The notes under the pieces: model-generated
What the model was told of the DNA's origin: nothing
Databases searched by the model: none
What the model saw: the letters and a program-made list of their open reading frames with translations, nothing else
Made by a program: the position numbers and the translations under genes
In this document: piece by piece, positions 1 to 10,789 of the stretch
How the letters are laid out: the number at the start of each line of letters is the position of its first letter
How positions within the stretch are numbered: the first letter of the stretch is position 1
DNA from: Apteryx mantelli
Lineage: Eukaryota; Chordata; Aves; Apterygiformes; Apterygidae
Direction of reading: 5' to 3'
DNA length: 64,000 nucleotides
NCBI RefSeq assembly: GCF_036417845.1
Contig: NC_089979.1
Coordinates: 2,161,424-2,225,423 of the forward strand

Positions 1-1808
1 ACAAAGACTTTAATGTCCTGGGGACAACTTCCAAATAACTGTTTGAAATGGAGGAGCTGGTTTCGTACCTGAATTTCTCTCCTTACGCTCAGTATACATT
101 TGTTGACAGTGCTGGGGGTGTTTCAGCCTCACTACTCTCTCAGAGCAGACTTGCAAGTTGGAGACCTGATGAAAGGACTGAGCCAATGCACCATTGCACC
201 AAGGCCCATGTAGAAACAGTGGGTGCTGGAAAGGTCATCAAATGTGATGGGAGATATAGCAACAATTTGAGGCCTGTTTCCTTCATGGAGGAACAGGAAT
301 ATACACAGTAGAAGTTATTGGGATAATTAATAGAACAAAAAAGGAAAAAATGGTGCTTCCTTTAACTCTAATTGCAAAACACCAGCAGGAGGAGACACCC
401 ACTAATTATGAAAGGCAACCTGTTTGTAACCCACTTGGGTTGTACACCCAATGGCCTCTGCAAAACAGAAGGGTCGATCTGATCATTGCTATGTCCCCTG
501 CTGACCTCACACATCTCCAGACATAGGAGCGAGGATGTCCTTTTTCATATCGGGCTTGCATAACTGTGGAATTCACCACTGAATGATACCATTCCAGGAA
601 AAGTTTTAGGAGGACCTAAAAAATACCAGCAACTCACATGGATAATGAAATCATACAGTGTTGAGAGGATTAATATTACACACAGACAGAAAGAAAACAA
701 CCCCTTGTGTTGCAAAGAACAAACAAACAAGTTACCGGTGGCTGCTACCAGGGAACCACCTGTTATGTTATTCCCTAGTTGCCAGCAAAGGGGTTTTTTG
801 GCAACTTCCTCTTTTGCGTGTTCTGCTACCTGATGTCCAGGACTAACCTCAGCTTGGAGGAACTGTCATTCTGAGATGGCAGCTCGAACTCTTACAAGAT
901 GCATCTCCTATTAAGGTCTATTTCCCAGAACATCGTAACCAGAGTCATGCTCTCAGGTTTTAAGGGATTCAGAGGAGAGCAACATGGAGGAAGAGAGGAA
1001 AGGGACCGATTTAAGAGGAGAGATTGAAAGAGATACGTTTTAAAGGATGGCATTTTCAAAGTAGACTAGTAATTCCAGGATGCCAACTTGTGATATCTTA
1101 AATGGAGGTCTGATTTCCAGATGATGCTAGGCCTGGAGAAAAGCAGACCCTCTAATGGTTCCCTGAAATAGGAGCAAAACGTCATTAAATAAAATGTGTT
1201 TTGTACTTGAAAGGTATTTGAAAAGTACGACCAAGAGAGAAGGGAGAACAGAGATTATGTATGGGTAATGGAAAAGTGAAAAAGAAATGAAGACTGTCAT
1301 GAAAATTTGAGGAAAATCTGTTTAACTAGCTATCAGCTAATTTCATACAGTGTAAAATACACTGACTTCACTGGAGCTAAACCAGTTTAGGCCAGTTGAG
1401 AATCTGGCCTTCTGATTATGTGGAACAATTAAACAAAAAGAACAGCACATCATGAACCCTGGTACCTCCACCATTAACTATCCAAAGGGGCTAGAAAAAA
1501 TGCACTGCTAGGACTAATTCTCCATGCCTCCAGGCTCTGCTATTTCATCATGCAACTGCTGCTGCCAGAAAGACAGAAGGATGTAAAAGAAAAATCTCAG
1601 AGGACAGAAGAGCAGGCTCTCATTCCCCATTACTTATGAGACCGGAAGAGCAAGAATGTGGGGTTAGAAGGACTTTTCACAAAGGTGACCGTGATTTCCA
1701 TGGGCTCCAGCATGGAGAACTCCCACATGTACCTTACACACCCTTGGGTTGATTTCATGTCCACCTGTGAGCCACCTGGAACCTGTATAACTGCTGCTGT
1801 TCAAAAGG
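1..1808. other. Non-coding flank upstream of LY6 gene A
   Basis: No open reading frame here resembles a known protein, and no convincing exon with splice sites was found. The stretch is AT-leaning. The only structure noted is a short segment near 1358-1412 resembling a sequence common in sauropsid genomes (listed separately). Confidence 0.6.
1358..1412. repeat. Possible ancient sauropsid interspersed repeat relic
   Basis: The stretch with 'actgacttcactggagcta' and, further on, 'gagaatctggcct' resembles a phrase I remember as recurrent in turtle and bird non-coding DNA. I cannot name the family, and the match is from memory only. Confidence 0.25.
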
Positions 1809-1815
1809 TATATAA
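1809..1815 (+). promoter_or_regulatory. TATA-box-like motif upstream of LY6 gene A
   Basis: TATATAA lies 43 nt upstream of the first ATG of gene A. A start site about 30 nt downstream would leave a 5' UTR of only 15-20 nt, so either this is the real promoter with a very short leader or a further upstream non-coding exon exists and the motif is chance. Confidence 0.3.
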
Positions 1816-1857
1816 CCTGCTTTCCAAACACCTTCCCAGTCCAGCTGAGAGGATCTG

Positions 1858-1915
1858 ATGGAGATGAAGACTACTCTTGCCACCTTGCTGGCTGCTGTCC
1901 TGTGTGTGGAGCAAG
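1858..1915 (+). CDS. LY6 gene A coding exon 1 (signal peptide)
   Basis: It encodes the first 19 codons plus one base. The donor reads CAAG|GTGAGC, a strong consensus, leaving phase 1. Tandem starts (ATG GAG ATG) make the exact initiation codon uncertain. Confidence 0.85.
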
Positions 1916-4900
1916 GTGAGCCTCTATCGTTGCTACTAGTTAGAATGAGGTTTATAGAGAAGCTGGAGAAAACTTTGTGTTTCAAGAATTTAGAGGGTTA
2001 TCACCAACTTTGCAGTATTGCAATGCTGCAGCCATGCTGCTGCTAACTTCCTTTCACACCTTGGTCAACACTGAGTTTTCCGTTTGTTGTAGAAATCAGA
2101 CCAGTTTACAGAGCATGTCTGATAAAGTAAGTCTTCTTTCCAGCAGGCAGTACCAAGTGATTTAACTCTAATTGTACTTCACTGGATGATGGGTTATATC
2201 CATGCATTGGTCTATGACACCGTTCCAAATTATGCAAGTTAGAAGGGCCAGAGAACATAACAAAACATATTTTTTTTATCCATATCATTTTTGGGTATTT
2301 TACAGACTTTTCTGTACTGCTGCTTCCTCCACTGGAGTGAGCCATGTGGTTTACCACGTATCTTGCTTCCTAGGAAATGCAGCCAGTAAGAAGTTTTATA
2401 GATGAAATCAGAGACAGAGGTGAAAGAGCGTTTCCGTGCATATGTCACGTTAAAGGCATCCTTCCTCCCAAAGGGAAGTCTGAGGTACTTTAAATTAGTG
2501 TTTTCCTTCTGGGACTGATACATGTGCATTGCTACATTGCTACTTGCATGTAGGAATAAGGACTAGGTTGCCAGTCTTTCCCACGTGCCTGATAGTTTCC
2601 CAGAAACCATGATACATATCTAGCAGACGTTGAGAAAGAGACATCTAATTAATTCTTGCTCTCTGATGTATCAAACCCCTCCTCCTACATTTTTTGTACA
2701 TATGGTTCTGCAGCCTGCCTGGAAGATCATAACCTTTGTGAATTTTGGGGGTGGGAGAAAGGGGTATACAACTGTACCAAAGAAAAGGGACTTTGTGTCC
2801 ATAATTCCTGAATGAAGCAACACAGCATGGCCACTGGAGAGTAATTATCAAAGGCAACATCTTCAGTGTTCCCTAGGGTGAAGGGAAAGGCTAATGGAGA
2901 TCCAAGACTCTGGCAGAAGACATTTATGGTGGGATATTTTATTCCTCTAGTAGGCTGATGACATTTTATATTGGCTTCAGCTTCCAAATGTACTTAAGGT
3001 CAATCTTTTATATAGCATCTTTCTGTAGCCCAGTCTAGATCAGAGAAAGTTAGAAATTCTAATAGCAAGGCTTCCACATTCAAATGTAAAAGATTGCAAC
3101 CTCCTGGCCTAACACATGAAAAAAAGTAATCTTGAAAGCAACTGCTATTTGATTCTTCTCATGTATCTGGGATTCCATCCAAGACCCCAGTATGCAACCT
3201 TTTGATCAAAATTGTTAACACAGCCCACTTTAGAGGGTTTGTTGTCATTTCCTTCCCTGAACTCACCATTACAGAAATATCACGGCCAGAAGAAATCTTG
3301 AAAGGTCACGGTCCTTTTCCTTGCTCCAGTGCTGGACCAAATCAGGCAGATGTTTGTCTAATGTATTCTTAAAAGCTTCCAGCAAAGAAGATTCCATAGC
3401 CTGGAATTGCTCAGACACCCTTCTCTTTAGAAAGTTAGTCTTAATGTCTAACCCATCTCTTTTTCTGTACAGCTCTCCTGTGTTATCACCATAGAACATG
3501 ACAAACTGTTTGTTACTTTCTTCTTTGCAGCTACTTGTCACTTGCTTGAAGAAGGCTACTGCATCTTTCTTCAGCCCTTTTGCATTTTGATTAAACAAAT
3601 TAAATGCTTCCAACCTTTTCTAACAGGTTGTTGTATTTTCAAGATCTCTGACAACTTCTCCTGTGGTGTCTCTCCAAATGCTTCACATATTTTTTGAAGT
3701 GCTGCATACAGATCTGGATATCGGTGTTGCAACTGAGGCTTTGCCAAAGTGCAAAGGACATTTTGCATATCTTGCACATGACATTGTTGCTTGTGTTCCC
3801 TACAGTAATGCTTGTTTTTGTTGTTGTAGCATGACACTGTTGCCCTCCCTTCCCCTTCCCCTTCCCCTTCCCTTTCCCCTTCCCCTTCCCTTTCCCCTTC
3901 CCCCCCTTCCCCTTCCCCTTCCCCTTCCTCTTCCCCTGCATCAGGAACTTCTTATTTCATGGTCTCTCTGACCTACGTCGCCCTTCCACTTTCTTGCTTC
4001 CAACTTCTTATTGGGCAGAACTGAATTCATGAGAACAAGCCTGCCAGTTGCTTTCTGCACTTTCTGTACTGACAGATTGTCCCCAGACTTACCAGGAACT
4101 TAGCAAGCATTCTGTGTTGTGATTCCCTTTCCAAAAATGCCTGTGTTTTTAAAGTAACTCATCCCCTCTCTTACACAGACGTGCGTATTTTGCTCTGGAT
4201 GATTTTTCTAGCTTGAAACCCAATCACCACCTCCAAACCCATAAGTCACTTAATTTCCCTAGTTAGGGGCTGTCCTGCACACACTTTGGTGTGTTTTTCA
4301 TCCAGACTGTGTTCTTGCTCTTGTCCCTTTTCATCATTACTTTCCAGAGGCTTTCCAGAGGTTCATCCTACCTCCTTCTGGATTTCAGGGCAAGCATGTG
4401 CATTCTTGATAGAAAAGACAACTCACCTCTGCCTGTCTTTGTTGTCTGTCCTCTTCTTCATCTGTATTGCAGATGTATGAATTATCCCTTCAAATCCGTG
4501 TTTACCAGTTAAACCATAATTTTGGTTAAGACTTCCCATTTATTCTCTGTCTTACACAGTAGTATGAAGTTCAACAGAACATCTGACTAGTCTCCTCAGA
4601 CTTCCTAGCACTGAGGTTAGGCCAGTTCAGTTAGTGGTGTTCAACCACAAGAAAAGATCCGTGACAGCACTCTCCAGGCCAGATGAAAGAGAGGTAGGAC
4701 GCTGGGAATTGCCAACCTCCTTGAAACGCTCCAGGCCCCAGGAATCCTCAGGTCCTCTCTGATTATCCCTGTGTACTGCTTGCATAAGACAAGTGACTGT
4801 GCAGTAATTGGTAAGTCACGTGACAGGGCTCCCAGGACACAGAAGCTATTGCTAAGCAATAATCTCCCTCATAGAAGACCCCAAATCCTTGAATTCCACT

Positions 4901-6177
4901 CACATCTACTGCTGTCAGAGATTGCAAACAAATCGATAACTCTTCACAGTCTGAGGCACATGAGACAGAGAGGGATTTAACATTGCTACCGTGGGTCAAG
5001 GGGTAAAGAAAGTCACTGGTCATTCACACAAGCATTCACCAGGCTACAACTAGGAAAACGTAGCTATCAAGAGTGTAAGTATCACAGTTTCTAAACCATG
5101 AAATGTGCTCCTTTTGTTCCCTTCCCCCAGCCTATGCATTTATGTGCTACGTGTGCCAGGAACAGGAGTCCAACAAGAACTGTTTGACCATTTCCATGTG
5201 CACAAAGGAAGACAAATATTGTGTGACTGTCCGTAACAACGTTGGAACAAGTACGTTTCAGAACAACTCCTTGTTTGTGTTGTAGGACAGGAGCCCCAGT
5301 AGTGGGCCTGAGGAGTCAGGGGCAATGCCTGTACTATATATAGCAGCACCAGAGAGCGACCTCAAGCCTGAGACTGTATGCACTGCTTCACTGTTAGCTC
5401 CCACCCAGCTTTGCTCTGACCGCTCCAGCTAGCTCTCTCCATGACGGTACCTGAGCATAGTTCAGTAGCTCACTCCCAGGGTTGTTTTCAAAGAAATATG
5501 GACAAAACTGCACCACAGCTGATTCCCTCTGCCCTGCGCAATCCTTCACCTCTTTCCACTGGGGCTCTGCACCCTCAGACACCTCCATGTGCTCTCATGC
5601 TGAGTCCCGGGTCATGCAATACCTCCCCCTGGTTTTATGCTGCACGAAAACCATCCTGGTGGGCAGCAACCCAGACTGAGCATTGCCTCAGACAGTTTGA
5701 ACTGAAACCCACATCCACATCCTAATTCTGTTTTAGGCGCAATCATAACATGGAGTCCAGGGGAGACCCAGCATCATGTTCCAGCAGTGTGGACATGACC
5801 AGACTGCTCTAGATGGGGCAGCTCCTGAGCAGAGGACGTATTTGCCTTGGGGACTGGTCCCTGTCCTTTCATTCAGCAGTGCATATTTAGTGAGGGAAAT
5901 ATTTTGACAATAATTCTTTCTTTTTGTTCTCTCTTTCTTTTTTTTTTTAATCTCTTCTGCATTAGAGCCCAACAAACCTAAGTATGTCTTCTCCAAGATG
6001 TGCTCTCCAACATGTCCAGCCACAAGTCAGCAACAAAACCAAACATATCAGAAGGTTTCTTGCTGTGAGAAACCATTATGCAATGTGAATGGAGTCAGCA
6101 GCAAGCAAAACAGCTATGGAGTGATGTCCCTGGGCATCCTAGCTAGTATCACTTATATCTGTACATACGGACTGTGA
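1858..6177 (+). CDS. LY6 gene A: GPI-anchored Ly6/uPAR-domain protein, 129 aa, three coding exons
   Basis: Coding exons are 1858-1915, 5131-5250 and 5966-6177, with introns in phase 1. The predicted 129-residue protein has a signal peptide (about residues 1-19, core LLAAVLCVE), then one Ly6 domain with all ten family cysteines (25, 28, 37, 43, 50, 72, 76, 92, 93, 98) ending in the diagnostic CCEKPLCN, and a C-terminal hydrophobic tail (about 110-127) that fits a GPI-anchor signal with a cleavage region near 101-105. An N-glycosylation sequon, NQT, lies at 84-86. The family fold is three-fingered, acting outside the plasma membrane. Two in-frame starts exist (residues 1 and 3); the second gives 127 aa, the size of the neighbouring paralogue at 38.1 kb. 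The signal peptide closely resembles that of LY6E downstream, suggesting duplication. I recognise the family but not an orthologue. Ligand and role are unknown. Confidence 0.88.
3270..3840 (-). pseudogene. Frameshifted antisense ORF relic, possible processed pseudogene (unidentified)
   Basis: On the minus strand two protein-like frames abut. One (about 3838 down to 3615) contains YPDLYAALQKICEAFGE, and the next (about 3612 down to 3272) contains EAFNLFNQNAKGLKKDAVAFF and runs about 115 codons. They join at an A-rich run near 3612-3620 if a single base is restored, and the composition (helical, Lys/Glu/Leu-rich) looks like real protein rather than a chance frame. No intron signals interrupt it, which fits a retrocopy, although no poly(A) tail or target-site duplication was identified. 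I do not recognise the parent. It could instead be part of an old transposable element. Confidence 0.4.
3843..3936. repeat. (CCCCTT)n polypyrimidine microsatellite
   Basis: A pure C/T tract of about 94 bp built mainly of TTCCCC hexamers with small interruptions. The complementary strand is G4A2-type purine sequence, with many consecutive GGGG runs separated by AA or AAA, so both triplex and G-quadruplex formation are plausible. Confidence 0.9.
5131..5250 (+). CDS. LY6 gene A coding exon 2 (cysteines 1-5)
   Basis: The acceptor is a pyrimidine tract ending CCCCCAG|CC, and the donor is ACAA|GTACGT. At 120 nt it matches exon 2 of both complete paralogues exactly. It encodes CYVC and the next three conserved cysteines. 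Confidence 0.88.
5251..5965 (+). other. LY6 gene A intron 2
   Basis: A 715-bp intron ending in a T-rich polypyrimidine tract (about 5930-5960). No other feature was recognised. Confidence 0.75.
5966..6177 (+). CDS. LY6 gene A coding exon 3 (cysteines 6-10 and GPI signal)
   Basis: The acceptor follows a long T-rich tract, ...TGCATTAG|AG. An alternative AG two bases later would run into a stop within five codons, so 5966 is chosen. The exon ends in TGA at 6175-6177. Confidence 0.88.
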
Positions 6178-6214
6178 CTGTTGAGGAAAAGCTCCACATG
6201 ACAGCATTGTTTGA

Positions 6215-6220
6215 AATAAA
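6215..6220 (+). terminator. Polyadenylation signal of LY6 gene A
   Basis: AATAAA lies 38 nt after the stop codon and is followed by a GT-rich stretch (agtgtgttgctct), the usual cleavage context. It implies a very short 3' UTR of about 60 nt. Confidence 0.75.
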
Positions 6221-6530
6221 AGTGTGTTGCTCTAGGACAATTCCTACCCTTAAAGAGTCATGCTTTGCAGACAAGCTCCCACTGGGTTTTTCAAGAGAGT
6301 TTAAATAAGTTAGGTGCTGAACTCCCATTGATTTCCTAAGCCTACTTGAATCCTAAGTATCCCCAGACATCCAAGTCACCTCAGAAAATACATAAAAGGC
6401 AGCCCTTTTGGCATGTTCAAGCTTCAAATCAGTATGGCTCTGAAGAAATCCTTGAAGACATATTTTTGTCTCTTTGTGTTTCAGAACACTGCAAGGAATA
6501 ACAATCCACCCTCACAGAAACACAGGTTTC

Positions 6531-6554
6531 TCAATAGCTCAATAGCTCAATAGC
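6531..6554. repeat. (TCAATAGC)3 short tandem repeat
   Basis: Three perfect copies of the 8-mer TCAATAGC in tandem. Confidence 0.9.
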
Positions 6555-9500
6555 TATGCCAGCACAGAGTTCGGTATCCTCCTCCATTCACGGCAGGTCA
6601 GTTATCACATGTCAGTGAAGCAATTCATAAACAAACATGTAGAGGTAAAGCTCATTTCCAGCAGTATTTTGGATACCTCTCCAGCTTTGGTGGGAAACAA
6701 TTTCTGGCTCTTTGCTTTTGTAGCGGCATCTCATTTTGAAGTGAGTATCCTTCATCGCTCGGCTCCAATGGGTTGGCTGAGCTGGGGGAAAAGGCAGAGA
6801 GGACCAAATGTGGCTGAGAGAGGAAAGGCAACCACAGGTATCAGAGGGGAGACAGGAGGCAGCATGGTGGACACTGTCCTGGAAATTGGGCCCACACTGC
6901 CTTCCTCCTCACAGACCTTTTCCAGGCTGGAAAAGACAATGCTCCCACGTCTATTCCCCTGTTCTGCTGCAGGGCCAAACTACTGTGACAGCTGTTGCCA
7001 ACTCCAGGCATTTAGAGATTGTGATGCTGGCGTAGAAATGATTGAGTCTGCTGGGCTTTATTTGGTTACGAGCTTCAGGCTCTTTGCTCCCTCCTTCCCC
7101 TGCAAGAACTGTTCAGCAGCTGTGGGGAGCCAAAAAAGCTCTGTAGGAGGCCTACGGGTGTCCATAGCAAAGTAAGAAGAATGGCAGGCAGCCAGAGACT
7201 AACACGCACCAATAGTTCAGAGCCTTTTGGTCATAGCCCCTGCCGAAAGCACACTTCTCAGGACAAAAAATAAAATAAAATTAAAAAAAAAAAAAAAGAG
7301 TTGGCAGCATCACTGGCTCCGTTGTGTTCTGGGGGAAAACAGATCTTGTCCAAATAATTCAAAGCCTTTTTTTTTTTTTTTTGATGAGACAATGTATTTG
7401 GTGGCTAATAGGACCTTAGGCTTGCCCAAAGCACTTGCCTTGGAAATCTGCCTTTTTTTTGGTTGCATCCATGGAAGGATGCACATTTGAGATGTTTCGT
7501 GCTGCCTGGATTAAAAAGCAACCAGTTTCCCAACAGGACGATCAGCAAAGTCGCCCCATCAACCCAGTGCATTTGTACCGTGATCCATGGAGTCTGATGC
7601 TTGGCTCATGCTTCAAACATTTTGTTTAAAGGGCAGGAGAGGAACGAAGCAAATGAACCAGGTGACACCAAGGTGCCGGGCAGGGACAAGAAGCCACTGA
7701 CACCCGTTGGTCTGGGCATACTGGTGAGCTGGGCCTAGGGATGAAAGACACATCTCAAGAGAGCCAGAAGTGAACTTGCTTTCTGCTGGCAGAATTTACA
7801 GTTAATTTCTCACACCAAAGACAACCACAAAAGGGAAGGAGGGCTGTGGTGGAGAAGATGGAGGGAAAGATTGCTTAAACAGAAAGGAAGGAGGAGATGC
7901 CTGGCTGCTGAGTGGAAGGGGTTGGCAGCATCGACATGGGTTGTGGTAGTCGTGTTGCATCCCGCTGCCACGAACACGTGTTTTATGAATACCTGACACA
8001 AAGGGAACTCACTTCTTCCAACAGGCCCTGCAATATAGCGGATGCTTTCAAAAATCTCCAGGAAAGATGGGCTTCAGGCCAAAATCATTACTGTTTTTAC
8101 CACCAGGCAAGTTGGCACAGGAAAGGGGAAGCAGAAGGAGCGATCTATATCTCAACCAGTTTCACTTGCTGTGAGAGGGCAGAGACTTGGTGGATGAGGC
8201 CAGCTGGAGGAGAGGGAAGGAGTCAAAGGCCAAGTCAAGTGCACTGAGGCTGGCGGCATGCAGAAGACCAGGCTGTGCAGAGCAAACGAAAGAGAGGAAA
8301 CCGCAGTCAGATCTTTGGTTAGAGCAGCAGAGGGGGAGTTGCTGCAGGGTCCAGAGGGAGAGCAGGTCAGCTCAGAGCCCGGCAGCTGCTGCTGAGGACC
8401 ATCATTCAGTGCTTTCTACTTCTGCGCTGGGATCCCTGGGAAGAGGAAGACCATCAGCAACCAGATGCTCTTGAAGGAAGCTGGTTGGTTCTGCTCACAG
8501 GGAGTGTTTCCCTCCTCTCTCCTCCTGGGAGATATCTGCACACATCGCTGCGTGTCTGCTTGCAGGCTGCTATTGCCTCCCCAGCACTTCCCTCCTCTTC
8601 ACCACGCCAGTTTAAGGGCTGCCTGTTAATAACACCTAAATGGATGTTACTGCCAACAAAAAAAACGAATAGAAGGGTTTCAAGGTCTCCGTATCTAGAT
8701 ATTTACAGGCTTCCTTTTCTCCCCTGACATTTCCGAAAACCAGAGCACTTGCCTGACTGTACCAGGTTTACCCTGATTGCTTTTTTGGAGAAGAAGCACC
8801 TTAAGGTTTTCACTGTGTTTAAAAGGAATTTATTGGTTGCATTGCTAGTCATACTAGCACCTGCCTGGCTCCGGGAGTGAAACCCCACAGCCATGAATTA
8901 GGGGCTGAAGGTCTCCGAATAGTGCATGGATAGGATTTATGAATTGAATTTGTCAGAGCTGATGCTCTGAGTGGGAAGTCGCCGAATCTCTTTGATAAGA
9001 AATAAAGAAGGAAAGGGGAAACTTAAAGGCCTTCCTACTTGGATGGTGGTGAGCAACATGGCACATGCTGGTCCAGCTACTGAAAAGGCCACAGCTCCTT
9101 CTCCACACTTTACCTGCCTTCCCTGGGCTGGAGGAAGGTGCAGGTAGAAGATCAGGGTTCCTGTGGCCCAGGAGTTCGGGCACAGAGCTGCCTCCTCTTC
9201 AAAGGGAAGAATCCGTCACGTTTGCCTTTTCAAATGAATTTGCAGTGCGAGGAACAGTTGATGGTGCTCTCCAGGCTGAGCTGTGCTTGCTTGAGAGCAG
9301 GTGATGCTTGGAGGTGCCACTTCAGCGTTGAATTTGTTGTGCAATATCACAACAATTTTGAGTTGCACACCCAGAGTCAGAAGACGTGTTTTCTTTCCAG
9401 TTTGCAGGTACATGCACAGTAAAAGGAAACACAGGTACAGAGACATTAACCACATCTAACACATGAATAACAGAGCCATTTTGCTGCTGCAGATGTTAAT

Positions 9501-9959
9501 AAGATTAACACGTTATTAGCCCACTAATACATCAAAAGCAAGAACATGAAAACGAAGCAGGGCACAGGTCTAAGCAAAGAAAAGGTGGTGTTTTCAACAT
9601 AAATATGCACATCAGCAAGGGATATTAGCCAAACTAAGTAGAGTCCAGGCACAGAGGCATCAGGAAAACAAATATTTGGCATCACAGCTACCAAACGCAG
9701 CCTGTCTTACCTGCTCCTGGTTTCTTCACAGTGGGAAACATTAGGGATTTCAGAAGACTGCATACCATCAAACACAGCATCCACACTTATAAAGAGGATG
9801 TGGAAGTACAGAGCAGTCAGCCCAAGCCCCAGTCTTGGAAAAAAATCTGGAATAAATCAAACAATTTGCAATGATGTAGGGGATATTGAGGAGATGGGGA
9901 TGAACAGTAAGAGCGTTGTATTGAATGAGTCAATCCCACCCGTGACAAGGTGGCAAAAT

Positions 9960-10515
9960 CTGTAGTTAGGGTAAAAGCAGTACCTGTCACATATTTTGGT
10001 GCTAATAAAGCTGTTGGCACTGTATCACATGACAGTCTCCTATGCAAACTAAGAAAACACAGCCTAGATAAAATCACTGTAAAGCAGATATAAACTGACT
10101 GGATTGTGTTTTCTAGGAAATAACTGTCAATGGTTTGCTGTCAAACCGGAAGGATCTATTAAATGGGGCCCTTTGTGGCTTGCCATGATTCTGGCATGAT
10201 GCAATATTTTAATTAATGGTTTGAATGACGGATTAGAGAATAAGTTCATTGAGCTTTCAGGCAACAATCTGGGAGAACCTGCAACTAGATGGGAGGTCAA
10301 GGTGAGAATTCTGAGTGATGAATAAAGCTAAGCGGTGGTCTGAAGATGAGGATGCAGTTTGGTGGGGAAAAACACAAGGCTCTACAGTTAGCGGGGGCCA
10401 GTCATCTGCACAAGTATAGGATGAAGAAACCTCTTCTGTAGCAATTTGGCTGAAAAAGAAGTTGCAGTGGGTGTTATACCAGATCACAAGATATGTCAAA
10501 CCTGGGGGAGAAGGG
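9960..10515 (+). mobile_element. Ancient CR1 LINE fragment (reverse-transcriptase region)
   Basis: The plus strand aligns by eye to old CR1 reverse-transcriptase sequence: a degraded 'cactgtatcacatgacagtc' (the DTVSH box region), 'ctgtcaaaccggaaggatct' and 'caatattttaattaatggtt' (the QGS...LFNIFIND region), then 'ttataccagatcacaagata' (the GVIxDHK region). Frameshifts and stops are frequent, so this is a long-dead copy, far more diverged than the CR1 at 30-32.6 kb. Boundaries are approximate. Confidence 0.7.
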
Positions 10516-10770
10516 AAAAAAGGCCTTGTTGGAACTTTGCAGTCCATTGCAAAATTGCACACATCACACTGGAAAGTGCAAACTGGCATGTGATGTGATG
10601 TGATCCTTCCAGTCTCTTCTCCAGTGGGAAAGTCTGGGCTGGTGTATTCTCCTTCCTTTTTGCTGTTGGGTTCACATGGCAGTAATGAAGCCTTTAGATA
10701 GGATCAGAAAGGTTTCCTAGCATCTAAGGGATGGTGAAGAGCTGGAGTCGACTGCCTGGAGAACAGCCTC

Positions 10771-10789
10771 CAGCAGCAGCAGCAGCAGC
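10771..10789. repeat. (CAG)6 microsatellite
   Basis: Six perfect CAG units in non-coding sequence. Confidence 0.9.

Larger units (their letters stand above)
1916..5130 (+). other. LY6 gene A intron 1
   Basis: A 3.2-kb intron. Apart from the antisense ORF relic and the CCCCTT tract listed separately, I see no additional exon or named repeat in it. Confidence 0.7.

Noticed and set aside
6609-7175. 188-codon plus-strand ORF with several cysteines
   Set aside because: The cysteine spacing does not fit a Ly6 domain, and no acceptor/donor pattern or signal peptide was found.
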